Below, piece after piece: positions 1 to 11,879 of a stretch of 64,000 bases of DNA. The stretch lies in assembly GCA_000149265.1 (NCBI GenBank), contig CH003028.1, positions 818,446 through 882,445 of the forward strand, given 5' to 3'. Source of the stretch: Ciona savignyi (lineage: Eukaryota; Chordata; Ascidiacea; Phlebobranchia; Cionidae). Position numbers and translations under genes: made by a program. The stretch's first letter is position 1. Each line of letters begins with the position of its first letter. The notes beneath the pieces were generated by a model, which saw nothing but the letters and a program-made list of their open reading frames with translations, ran no database searches and was not told the DNA's origin.

Positions 1-858
1 AAGCACTCAATGTGTTGCAGAGCACTTCTATGGCTCATGATGAAGTGACTGATGATAATGTTTATAAGTGCACAGGTTGGTGTTTATCAATTTTAAGGCT
101 GTCAATTCTTGGTTTGACCAACTATAAAATTTATACACTTACCCTGTCAACGACGCACAGCGTTTATCCATTTTAGATTTGCATGGTTTACTGAAACAAA
201 AGTAGCACTGGTTTAGCAATAAAAAGAAATGAATTTTTTATCAACAATTTTAATTAGTACTCTTATTTGATTTGGGGCTTTACTTTAAATCTTTTGTCAA
301 ATCTAATTGCCTTGCCTGGACACTATCAACTAGCCGCAGCTGATTTTCATCCCACCACCTTTCAGAAAAAAGTTTAGCCTGTTGCTGTGTCATTTGGTTG
401 GAAGCATCTGTCTATCTGGCTAATGCATTCCTTTTGAATTAGTAGAATCGAAATATAATTCTGAATCATTTCCTAGTTGAATTGAATTTAAATCTTGATT
501 CTGAAGTAGACACCCCGAAATATGCTGCTGAAACCTAAAAACTATGTCACACTCAGGACGACCACGCCGCAGTGATATTGAAAAAATTGTGAAATGGATG
601 TTGAACGAAAACTACACAAATGCCTACAAATACACAATGCAGCTTTGCGCCGAAACCCGAATGGCCCTGCAGGATATCATTGAACAGATCCATATTTTTG
701 TGCACGAGATCCATTTTCCCACCGCCGTCCGGATATATTTGCTCGATAAACTTGCAGAGATCGAACATAGACTGGCGTTCGGGACAAGTGAAAAACTACA
801 GATGGGTGCGCTTGTGGCAGCTTTCCAACAGGCTAAGAACATGGTTGCTGCATCATAA
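1..858 (+). CDS. RFC5: Replication factor C subunit 5, C-terminal part (last two exons)
   Basis: RFC5 is a small subunit of the RFC clamp loader, which opens and loads PCNA onto primed DNA in the nucleus. Exon 1..75 enters from the left edge and reads ALNVLQSTSMAHDEVTDDNV, then splices (donor at 76, phase 1) to 557..858 (acceptor tcacactcag). The joined protein runs through TGRPRRSDIEKIVKWML, LHDI-like LQDIIEQIHIFVHEI, and ends IEHRLAFGTSEKLQMGALVAAFQQAKNMVAAS-type residues before TAA at 856-858. This is the C-terminal collar domain that holds the RFC pentamer together; the order and spacing match animal RFC5 throughout. The AAA+ ATPase part lies outside the window. The in-frame ATG at 544 lies in the intron and is not a start. 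Identification is from recalled family sequence, not a search. Confidence 0.92.
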
Positions 859-876
859 TGCAGATTGTTGTGTAAT

Positions 877-882
877 AATAAA
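877..882 (+). promoter_or_regulatory. Poly(A) signal of RFC5
   Basis: AATAAA lies 19 bases after the RFC5 stop codon in an AT-rich stretch. It is the only canonical signal close to the stop and would give a very short 3' UTR. Confidence 0.6.
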
Positions 883-970
883 ATTGTGATAAATTAAATT
901 AAAACCTGTACTTTTGATGCCTGTTTGTAAGTGAAGAGAAAGGTCTGTGGGGAAAGACGATATAATATCC

Positions 971-1260
971 AGCCCGTTAGTCCGGCGTTAAATGCGTCGC
1001 CTTTTAATCAAAAGGTTGCGGATGCGAAACCGGTCGCTAGTTAGTCGGTTGTGTCCTTGGGCAAGGCAATTTACGGACATAGCCTGAACCCAGCATATTA
1101 ATGGGTACTACCAAATTGAAGGAACGTGTCTATCATACACAACACACTACAATAGCTCTGGTAACCCGACGGTGGGTGCGAGGCGATCTGACGATTGCCC
1201 GTGTGTTAACCCCTTTGGTTTTCCCATTCACGGGGATAAACGTAAATATCCTATCCTATA
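971..1260 (+). mobile_element. tRNA-derived SINE, family A, copy 1
   Basis: The head resembles a tRNA, with an anticodon-like cctttta segment and a weak B box (gatgcgaaac). It is followed by the family body, which has gtgtccttgggcaaggca, tgaacccagc and cattcacggggataaa blocks, and by a tail of TATCC repeats. The same blocks recur about a dozen times in the window on both strands. No protein is encoded. Confidence 0.85.
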
Positions 1261-1770
1261 TATTTTACATTTTTTCTGATAGAAGAAATTACCCTTGGGA
1301 CTTTTTGTAAATTTAAAAGTGTAGGCAAACCATTGGCATGCTATTAAAAATTTTTGAAAGTTTCAAACAACATAGGATTTCTGAATATTGACATGGCTGT
1401 CAAAATCGTTACGGAGAAAAAAAACGGAGTATAATAAACGTGTTCCCTTCGCAACGTCTGCATCACGCTGGTGACAGGTATGTCGGGTTATTGGCATGAA
1501 CGGGCAATCCAATAATATAAAACTATAAAAACTTGCTTTATGGCCTCTATTAAGAGAACTGATTTAGACGTGTGTCCTTGGCAGATTTCGTATTCCTTAT
1601 CGGTTGACACGGGAAGTTTTTTTTATTATATTATTCATAACTGGGACACTATATTTAAAAGGTTGCCGACCCCTCGTTTAACCCATTCGGCAACTGGGTT
1701 TAGGATATATCCGCTCAGTGCATCGCTAAAAAACACAGCCCACCAGTTAGCGCTGTTATCGATAAACTTT

Positions 1771-2066
1771 GTCCGGCCCGGTGGTCTAGCGGTTAAGTGC
1801 GTCGCCTTTTAATCGAAAGGCTGCAGGTGCGAAACTGGTCGCTAGCTAGTCGGTTGTGTCCTTGGGCAAGGCACTTTACGGACATTGCCTGAACCCAGCG
1901 GATTAATGGGTTCTACCAAATTGAAGGAACGTGTCTATCAGATACAACACACTGCAATAGCTCCGGTAACCCGACGATGGGCGCGAGGTGATCTGACGAT
2001 TGTCCGTGTGATAACCTCCTAGGTTTTCTCATCCACGGGGATAAAGATGAATATCCTATCCTAAAC
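1771..2066 (+). mobile_element. tRNA-derived SINE, family A, copy 2 (best head)
   Basis: This copy keeps the clearest tRNA-like head: a box A-like tggtctagcggtta (as in tRNA-Glu/Lys types) and a degenerate box B ggtgcgaaac, with a cctttta anticodon-like loop between. The body matches copy 1 block for block and ends in atcctatcct. A perfect 14-bp inverted repeat lies on its two sides (1750..1763 and 2153..2166), suggesting it landed inside another element. Confidence 0.88.
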
Positions 2067-2349
2067 TATATTTGGCTGCCGACGACTAAACTAAGTGAGC
2101 TTAACCGGTTGGATTGCTGTATTCTTTCCGTGGTGACAGGATATACACGTGAATCGATAACAGCGCTTATGGATATACAAGTTTAAACACAAGTATATGT
2201 TTGTTCACACCCAGTCAAAGTCGTGTATGATAAGGGCAGCGACATTAAACTGTTCTCGTCCAAATTTGTCAACACAAACAGGGTGTTGGAACAGAAAATG
2301 TTGTGTAGAGTGTGTGGTTACTATTTAAAACTAAGCCATTGACACATTA

Positions 2350-2576
2350 CGCAACACTAATCGGTTGTCTTGGCCAGGGCACTTAACGGCCGTTGTCTGC
2401 ACCTAGTGGATAATGGGTTTTACCAAATTAAAAGTTTGTCTTAATCATAAACAACACACTAAAATAGGTACGGTATCCCGACGGTGGGCGCAAGATAAAC
2501 TGACGATTACCTGTGTGTTAATTCCACTTGCGTTTTCCCATTCACGGGGATAAACATAAACCTTTCTATCCTGTTT
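2350..2576 (+). mobile_element. SINE family A, 5'-truncated copy 3
   Basis: The tRNA head is missing. The body blocks tcggttgtcttggccagggc, aacaacacact, cccgacggtgggcgcaag and cattcacggggataaac are present in the usual order but more diverged than in copies 1 and 2. Confidence 0.75.
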
Positions 2577-5500
2577 AATATCACGTTGACTGTTATTCGC
2601 ATTGAACCAAACTAACGCAATAGTCTGAATTTCACTCGATGACTAAAAATAAGCAGTTTTCGATCATATCACAGCAGGCTTTAAATTTTTGGCGTTGTCG
2701 CAAGAGTTGTTGTGGCACTTCCAAGGTATAATTTACTAACGACTTTTACAACAACATAAATCCTCCGAACCTATTTTAAAGAGTGTTGAATTACCCAAGT
2801 AATAAACAACGAGTTTAACGACCTACTCTGTCTGGTTGACAATGAGCAACAACCAACTCGAAGCTTTTTATCCCAGCATGTCTAGCATAAAACACGACTC
2901 GCATGATGCAAGAGGAAAAACGTTTATTAAGCATATCGCACAACGTAGCAGTGAGAAAGTACGTTTTGTATTTCGTTTGTGTCCGTCCAGCTTTTGTGCC
3001 GGAATAATTTGGGTTGGCACGGCTATTAAAACGCCTGTCTCAACGTTTTAAGCAAGGTCTCTAGATGTAATTTATAAACTGGCAAAGACTACAATACGGA
3101 AGGATGTATCAAGGCATATAGCGGATGTATATTGAATCCATATTGATGGGTTTTTCTAGTTATATTTGGATAGCTTTTAACACGTCATTGTTTCACGTTA
3201 TTAAAAAGTGTACCAGCTGATGGCGGTATAAATTTTTTTTTGTTACTACGCCAGTACTGGTTTTAACGATAAAGCTTGACTATAAAAAGTTATGGACTTT
3301 GAGTGTAGTAGCAATTTAGTGCACCATTAAACGCACGTGAAGAATGAGCAGTGAACAATTTTCACTTCTTTTCACAGGATTTAACTTCGAAAATCGATGA
3401 TAAACATCAAAAACAAAAATGTGACTCAAAAATTCAAAAGAGGTGTCGAAATAATTAAACTGAAACAAGCTGGAAACAGTTAGATTGGGAACTGAACAAA
3501 TAGAGATTAAGTTACGTATTTGAAAAATATATGGACAGATTTGGTGTTACATAAAAATCGAATTTAAACAGCTAGTGGTTAATGGTTTAAATATGTTAGA
3601 ACGGTTAGTATTATGATCTTTGGATTTCGTATCTATAAACATATCAGGCTTTGAATTGAGTTGTTAAGGAATTTAAACATTCCCGGAAAATCAGATTTTT
3701 GGAAAATCAGAGATAAATTTAGACGTCCAAATTTTTACAAGTAAATCATTGGAACATAGCTACTACTAGGTAATAGGTTTCAGTTGAATGCATTAACATG
3801 GAAAAATATTAATTTTCAAAAAAAGGTTGAAATGTTTATGAAGATAGAGACCACAAAACACAAAGAGCGTATTAAAATAAGTGCAAGTGACGTTTTGCAC
3901 AAAAGATAATAAACAGGTTGAAATAGCAAAGAATAGCAAAGCAACTATGGAGTCAACATCATATAACATTTCATGTTAGATTTATAAATGCATTTTACGA
4001 TAAATTTAGGTCTAAAACATAGGATGCACATAAAGTGACTCTAGGACAAAAAGTAAATACTCTCGTTTGAAAAATGTCTACAAATTTTAGGATTTTATAG
4101 ATTTTTCCGGAAACAATAAAATCAGAAATGGAGGTCGCTTCATGTTTTAACAAATTCGGCTTCCAAATAATGACTAAAGCTTAGACCTAAGTTGGAGAGA
4201 GAAAACAACAGAAAGACATGCTACATAAGGCACCAAGGAAATAAACTTGTGTGTAAGTGTGTTTACAATGGAAATGAAAGGAATTTCTGACAACAACAAT
4301 TGTTTGAATTGCCGCGCTGGAGAGTTGTAGAGCAGTTTTGGATAACTGCAGTTCAGAACCAATTTAACACATTTTCATTTATTTTAAAGCGTTTTATCAA
4401 TTGAAAGGCTTTTTATTGCGCTTTAAGGCATTTTATTACATTTTAATAAATTTTATGGTATTTTATTGCATCTTAAAGCATATTATAGCTGTATGCAAGT
4501 TAGGACTGTGAGTCTGGCTTAAAGAAAACTTTCCAACGCGGCAACACATACGGTTGATAGATCAGTCATCACATCGGCCACTGTATATAAGCGTCATAGT
4601 CCACATTGTGATGCAAAATTACATTGAGGATTTACCGACAGTAACTCTTCTGTGATTTTATACTTTTATGTTACGTTGTGTTATATGACATGAAAAATGG
4701 AGCTTTTGGGACATTGAATAAGGTGATAATGTCTAATTATCAAATTACAGCAATTTTTCTGAAAAATATTAGTTTAATAATAATAATAAAGTTGAAATGA
4801 GTTGTTACTATTCGGAAAGACCTAAAAAACGATTTTAGAAAACAAGAGAAAATTGTCAATGAGCGCTTTCAACCAAAATAATGAAAATAAAAAATTCACA
4901 AATTGAAATCGCACATACTAATGTAAATTGCAGGTGATTTTCAACTCTTGTCGCATTGTGCTTTTATTTGAAAGCCGCGTAAATTGACAGCAACTGACAG
5001 AAAAGTTTGCGCAGAAAAACACACAAATCTGATGTACCATAATACTTGGAAAGCTTCGTTCAGATTCAGTTAAACAGTGGGAGATTGTAGAAACTAAATC
5101 CTCTCTTCCCCTTCACCGCATAATACACAGCAATTACATGGTAGACTGGAATATAAAAAAAAATTAGAGTAATGTTAGGAATTGGATATAAATTTTTAGA
5201 CTGGAATATAAAAAAATTAAAGTAAGGTTAAGAATTGTATATGAATTTTAACCGTTTCAGCTTCGACACACGCTTGTAGGCATGTTTATTTGTTATCAGG
5301 TGACTGGCAGGCGTGCGCTGTATGGAAACAAACACCTATCTTTCAGCTTGCAACCGTGTTAATTTGCATAGGAATTCCAAGGCATAGGAATGAGAATGTT
5401 TATAGAAATCATAAGAAATGTGGATAATGCGCAATGAAAATTGCATACGCTTGGTGCCACAAACACAACAAACAATGGGATCAACCATACTTGTGTACCA

Positions 5501-6842
5501 CTTTCAATTAATCAATGCATTAGTTATCTCTAAAAGAAAAACTCCATTAAATCAGATCTTTCTGCCGTAATCTTTACTCTTCAGTGAGTTGTTTCAGTGA
5601 AGTTAACACAAAACACAGTATTGTTAAAGACTTCCATCCTACTCCGTGCAAATTGGTAAAAAATGTCCTAAGACTCATTTATTGTAACAATGTTGTTTTT
5701 ATGACATAATAAAATATTGCTGAACATGATTTTCATGATTGAATATATGTTAAACGATAAAGCATAATGCATAGTGTTGGAAATTACTTCGCATAATAGT
5801 CAGTTTGAAACTTAAATAATATTTTTTATTATTACTACAAACGTTAATGCTTGATTGTAAAAGCTAACCATGTTAAATACTGTCATTATTGCCAACTGGC
5901 TATTTAGAAGTAGAAGAGCAAACTACGATAATTAATTACTATAAATTTTGGAAAGTAAATATTTGTACACAGCACAATATTGAAGTACCCCATACATATA
6001 CTATACACAATACAAGCCTCATTTAGGTACATTATAAGAAAATAAACTGTGGTTAAATGAAAAAAACAACATCGATTTTGTGTATAGTAATCAACTGTTT
6101 GTGTGGCTTTCTCAGTTGCCTTCTTAGAATAATGAAGCTTTGCAACAATTGATATGGCGGCAGCAGTAAGAGGAAACAGCCAGCCAGATAGACAGGAAAT
6201 TAGTGCAGAGGTTGGCCTGTGTACAAGCACCGATTACCATAACCACAATGTTTGTGCATATTATAAATTGTATAACAGCGGATAAGCAAAGAGGTAGAAA
6301 ATAGGAAAGGACAGGAATCTAATTAATAGTCATGCGGCTAAGAGCAGACACGAGTACACAAGCCAGTAGCACTGCTACAGTGCTAAAGTGCTACTGCAGC
6401 TGTACAGGCATAGCTTGAGTTTAAACAAAGCCGTTGGCTGTGCACTAGGAACAAGAATTGGAATAAAAACTTTTAATGAAACACAGTTAAAGTAGCTGTA
6501 TTCAAGAGCATGTATTTTACTGTGTGTGAGTTTGTTTAGGATGAAGTTTATTTGCTAATTGAACTAGGCAGAAGTATGTTACCAGATATATATATCAATG
6601 TAATCTGCAGTGTCCTTGTCTGAATTCGTGTATATTATAGATTTACCAAATATTAAATCTAGAATCTTAAAATGTTTAGATGTGAACTAACAAAACAAAC
6701 GCTAATTCCAAATAATTTCTCATTACATTTTATAATGACACATTTATAGTATTCTGCAATAATATTAAGTGTTCAAAGGCCCAGTAAATAAGGAACCAAC
6801 ATTTTAGATTGCTTTTATCACACAAAGATAGATAATTTTTTT
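2577..6842. other. Gene-free stretch between RFC5 and the RUN-PDZ-PTB gene
   Basis: I see no convincing exon on either strand. Open frames are short, AT-rich and lack splice-supported neighbours. Around 4380..4490 there is a simple, degenerate run of ttttatt/ctttaaggca motifs. It may hold the upstream regulatory region or 5' UTR exons of the next gene, but nothing in the sequence proves it. Confidence 0.5.
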
Positions 6843-6957
6843 CCAAGCTAGGTTTTGAACCCATGATGGGCCCTTCACCAAGACCGTTTTTATATTGAAA
6901 TCTGTATATACGTTGGTCGCTTTAACCATTCAGCCAAACGACCGTACACAATAAATG
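6843..6957 (-). mobile_element. tRNA-Ser/Leu-like SINE, family B, copy 1
   Basis: On the minus strand this begins gtacggtcgtttggctgaat, a box A-like tRNA start, and ends with catgggttcaaaac, a box B-like T-arm. A second copy with the same start and the same catgggttc block lies at 48914 on the plus strand, showing that this is a dispersed family and not a single tRNA gene. The spacing between boxes (about 80 bases) and the lack of a pairable cloverleaf argue against a working tRNA. Confidence 0.65.
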
Positions 6958-7210
6958 TTATGCCAAACATTATGTGAAAGCACATTATATATAACACTTC
7001 TATTTAAATTTAGTACAAAACAGGCCAATTGCATTATGTTGCGATAATATCTGTTAGTTTTGTCTTTAGTGATTATTTCAGTGTTTTGGATTATTTACCT
7101 CATCTTTGGTGATTATTGGAGTTATTTTATTTATTTAGGTCTGATAGAGAACACCGTCCTATGTTATCACATTATGGGTGAGCTTTAAATTAATTTTCAA
7201 GTGAGGCAAA

Positions 7211-10200
7211 ATGTCACTGACGGACCCGCTATTGAAAAGCTTAAAATATTTAATTGAAGAATTCCTCTCAGTTGGAGAAAATGTCTGCGATGAGAGTCCG
7301 TATTTGGAGCAATTCTGCTCGACTGTGGAAAAGTGCTTCATGAAAGGAATCAAACAAGGTAGAAATAGGCGAGCACTTTGTGTTATTACTCAATGAACAG
7401 TATTAAGATCCAAAATCAAACAATTCACAAAGTGTGGATGATCGGTATGTGACAAACTCATCATTAGCGTATGGCACACATTTTTATGTAAAACTTTATA
7501 CAAAAAATTACATGTTTTCCAAATATAAGGTTTAATAAATAAAGGAAGTTACATGCCAAATGCCTTAATATATAGCTGAGTAGAATTTGCCTTTATACTT
7601 GTACCTATGGTATATACACACACAGGCGACTTTGTGGGAAGTATTGGATGGAAAACAGCTGAATTATTAAAGCACATATATACAAATAGCACTTGCTGGA
7701 GCGATTTCAGTGTAATAGCTTTGGTTACCCAGAAGTATTACTTTTTTTTATTTAATAATTTACATTTATTTTAAACAATCTAACTATATAGCAAAACAGA
7801 ACAATAAACTAGGCTGCTTTTAGAGACCATATATTGAATGTTATTATATTAAATTTACTATTTTGGTATATGTGGTCTTTCGTTGTTGGTGAGAAATGCT
7901 TTTCTTAAAAGTAATATATCACTGCTACAATAGGGATTTTATTTCTATTAATATATACGTATATTTGTATATATATATAGGTTTAAAATTAAATTCATAA
8001 CACAGCTGGACTATAACCTACAGTCCACCAGCACATGGTTAGGAAGTGACTCAATATACATGTGAGGCGTTTTATGAACCGTAGTAGTGTGTCTGAACTA
8101 CGTACCATGTATTTGCCGTGGTTCATGTCACGTTTTGTGGGGAGATTATATCTCAACATGAAAGGATATTAAGTACCATTGGCACGATAACAACAAATTG
8201 TGGTGGAAATAAATAATAGAACAACTCACTACATTAACCCAAAGTTGATAATTATGTTATGCAAACTATATTATCTCGAAATTATTAACAAGAGTTCATC
8301 ACATTATAATTTATACATGAGAAAATGTATATAATATTATGTAATATTTTAAAAATATTAGTAATTTTTGTATTTTTAATTTTATTTTGTCAGAGAAATC
8401 AATTGATTGACAGGCTTTTAAATCGGTTACTAACCGATTTCAGTTTTCTTAAATTGTGTTTCTTAATTTCTAAAAAAGCCAAGTATATTTGAAACAACAT
8501 TGTTCATTTTTGTTCATTTTGCACACAGGTCAGTGGATGGTGACAAAAGACAATGGGGATTCTTACAGAAGAAAAAGGTTCTTCCAAATTTTAGAAGCAT
8601 TTGAAACAAATGGACCAGTCCCTTACACAGTTTCAACCGCAGTTACTGCAGCTCAGCAGGATAAAAGGTGTGAAGTGATATTGAAAGCAACTTTCAAGTG
8701 GATTAAATCACAATTTGGCACCATTTTATTAACAGTGATATAAAAAGCTTTGTTTGTTTGCTCGTTTTAAACTTTAAATGCTCATTTTGTAGGCTGATGT
8801 ATTTAAAATATGTGTGATGAAACTTGGTTTGAAGGCTTGAACATAAAAATCTACATTAATAAATACATAACTTTTGAACATTTCTAAAAAGTTTTTTTTT
8901 AAATAAAAAAATACCTCTTAATATTCCTAAAGAAGTGTTATGAGATTGTTTACATAGATAGATAATGTTATGCAAATAGATATGCTACAGCACATTATAT
9001 ATAACACTCTCATTTAAATTGAGACAACATGCTTATTTAACTCCCCTTTTTATGCAAATGTAACAGTTTTTCTCTGCCATATTTTTAACACTTATTGTCA
9101 ATTTTTTATCGTTTTTTTTTTCAATTTTTCTTATTGTCAAATCTTTTCATGCACGTTTAAAACCATCATGTTATCGAACCATGGCTGTTTTTAACTCCAC
9201 TAATCCATAGACTACGAAGTAGAGATGGCCGGCTGCGCTATCTGATCCGCCATTGCCTCACGCATAGCAGTCTTCACGTTATTGTCGAGTTTTTAATGAC
9301 GCGCCGCACTGAACTAGAAGCCACGTACATGACCGATGACAAACAAAGCATCATTATGATGCGTAACGTGTTCGGGGGTGGGTCTTCGATCATGATTCAC
9401 GAACAACTGAGTGAACAATTCAGGCAAGTATGAACCATAATCTTAGTTATCAAAGTTCAGGCAAGTATAAATCATAATCTAAGTTATCAAAATTCATGCA
9501 AGTATGAACCATAATCTAAGTTATCAAAATATATGCAACTATAAATCGTAATCTGAGCGAACAATACAGGCAAGTATAAACCACAAAGAGACAATTTTAA
9601 AAATTGGCGTCAAGTTGGTCGACCATACATTAGTAGTCTTCTATGAATTTAAGCATTTAAGCCACCCATACTCAAGGGATCAACATATTTCTTATTCTAG
9701 ATTGCTTATACCATACATAGTTGCTTATGCCATACATACCGATAACCGGTTATTTGAAGTACCGAACTGCACAATTCACAAAGTATGCACGTTTTTTTTA
9801 AATGACTGTACAGTTTGGTAGAGGTAAGAACGACCATTGCTTTTAAATTTACACATCCATCATATAAATTGCGTCTCTAAGTATAAACACCAGTTAACCT
9901 GGCAACCACAAGATGTCAACACATTAAAACACGACAAGTTCACCTACAGACAATATGTTGACGAAATCGAGTGAACCTCTTTGACAGGCCACAAACCAAT
10001 ATGCCATCCATACAGGAACAGTCACTTCTAGTCTCCTACTACTACAAATGTTGTCAATATTACATAAAACCTGCAAAATAACACACTTATACACAATAGG
10101 TCCCTCCTTCTGACATGCTCCACCTCTTTGAGCTTCCAACTCGATCTCGGCAACACTTACTTCCTCGACGACACATGGAAACTACCGCTCATTAAAACCG

Positions 10201-11472
10201 TCGAGTTTGTGCCGACCAGAGAAATTGGGATCGAAATGATTTACATACAAGGTAGAAATGTAGACCCACATAAATTGAAAAATTGACCAAAATTAATAAT
10301 TATCTTCCCCAACATAGAAAAATTCACTCCTCAACATTTACCGGTATATATGTTTTAGCAAAATATTTTGTCTAAAATGTCAATTTGAACTGCGAAAAAT
10401 AAATGACCTGAATTTCTGCTCTCAAAAAATATCCTTTCCATAGTAATAAAACTATATGTTACTAGTAAGAATAAAAAATGTTTTGCTACCTAAAAGAAAG
10501 AAAACTGACCCTTTAAAATTAGAAATGACATATACTGCTCTTTATAAACCCTCATATGAAAAAAGGAAAACAATAATTTAACTCATTTACGCTATATAAC
10601 TTATAATATTATTTAAGGTGTATCACCAATTTTAGTAATCTTTTAATACAATTAATTAATTGATTGATAAAGGTCATGGAATCATCAGCCGGATAAAAGC
10701 AGGGAGCCTGGCAGCGGACACAAGTTCACTGGGCGTGGGTGACATGTTAGTGGAGATGAACAGAAATCTCCTTTTCCCCGCCACCATCGGGGGTGAACGA
10801 GATGTGAGGTGGGTGTGGAGGGACTGCAAGCGACGGAACAACCCCTGTGTTCTCACCGTCGTCAAGCCGAGATCGCCGATCACAGGCGGCATATACCACC
10901 CTTTGAAAGGGATCCTGACAGAATATCACGAGTGGATGGACATGTATTACAAGGAGCGGCAACAGAAGCTCGATTATAAATGTTTAAAGGATGAGATAAA
11001 ATCCGACGCTACGTCTCCGCTAAACGAGCACGAGAAAATCCCCGTTCTGGACCCGGCAGCTGCCGAAAACGGGATTGGGGGCTCGTTTAAGGTGGTGTGC
11101 ATTGGAGAGGTGTCGACAGGGGACGAGGGAGGGGTGGACCAGATCGAGAGCGTCATTCGTCAAGCGCTCAACAAACGGTCAGCGCGAACATCGTTCGATG
11201 TCACCCTCACTTTGACGCAGATCGGAGTGGAGACCGAAATTCGAAGGAACGGAAAAATCGACAAATTGTTCAACCATAAATACGCTGACATTTCAAGCTG
11301 TGGCAAAATCGTAACCGATGATCATCACTTCTGCTACATTGCAGGCGATACCTTCTGCACATTGAGCAAGCATTTCAAAGGCTACGTTTTCAGGGCAGAA
11401 AGACTCGGTCAGGCAAGGATTATCTTGAACGGTATATACCAAGGGTTTAAGCGAACGACTTGGTTCATGTAG
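7211..11472 (+). CDS. RUN + PDZ + PTB/PID domain protein, complete, five coding exons
   Basis: Exons 7211..7358, 8529..8667, 9211..9423, 10133..10251 and 10673..11472 join in frame (phases 1, 2, 2, 1) into 472 codons plus TAG. Residues about 1-165 are helical and look like a RUN domain (LLKSLKYLIEEFLSVGENV, then GRLRYLIRHCLTHSSLHVIV). Residues about 185-265 form a PDZ domain (REIGIEM, HGIISRIKAGSLAAD, LGVGDMLVEMN). Residues about 330-470 form a PTB/PID domain (DVTLTLTQIGVE, ISSCGKI, HHFCYIAGDTFC, and a GYVF...ILNGIYQGFKRTTWFM end). Such modules bind small GTPases, C-terminal peptides and NPxY-type tails, so an adaptor role in membrane traffic or signalling is inferred. I do not recognise a named orthologue. 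Intron 3 starts with GC rather than GT. The RUN call is the least certain part. Confidence 0.8.
9405..9590 (+). repeat. 37-bp minisatellite spanning the exon 3 donor site
   Basis: Four to five units of about 37 bases, each opening with caggcaagtat or a one-base variant, start at the exon 3 / intron 3 junction of the RUN-PDZ-PTB gene. The last unit also carries ctgagcgaacaat, a copy of the exon's own end (ctgagtgaacaatt). The array therefore duplicates the splice donor itself. Confidence 0.9.
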
Positions 11473-11873
11473 CAAGAACTGGAATTCGTGCAATGTAAAT
11501 GCTGCGTATACTTTTGATATATTGCAAAAAAGCGGTCTATAGATGAATTATATTGCAATTCTGTCACTGTTTTGTGTTTTGAACTAATTTTCTGCTAAAA
11601 TAGGATTTCGTCTCGTTAACACCTAAAAATAGAACCGAAATACTAGGAACTAAAGAGACTCGTGTCATGTGATGATGTTAACTAGAATCATCGTGGTGTG
11701 ATTAGTTAGGTCTATCATAAGTAACCACACATGTAATGTTAATGTTAACACGTTGCAAATTTTAAGAAAATTAATAAGAAAAATTCATATGTGACAAACA
11801 CAAAGAAATAAGTGTCGCTTTAAATGTGCAATATATGCTGGATAGATTTTTAATTTTGAGTGGAGAAATGTAC

Positions 11874-11879
11874 AATAAA
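11874..11879 (+). promoter_or_regulatory. Poly(A) signal of the RUN-PDZ-PTB gene
   Basis: AATAAA lies about 400 bases after the stop at 11470-11472 and is the first canonical signal in this orientation. Confidence 0.5.

Noticed and set aside
5904..6230. 108-codon minus-strand frame with hydrophobic segments
   Set aside because: AT-rich, no recognisable domain, no neighbouring exon or splice-supported start; hydrophobic text is expected from T-rich DNA.
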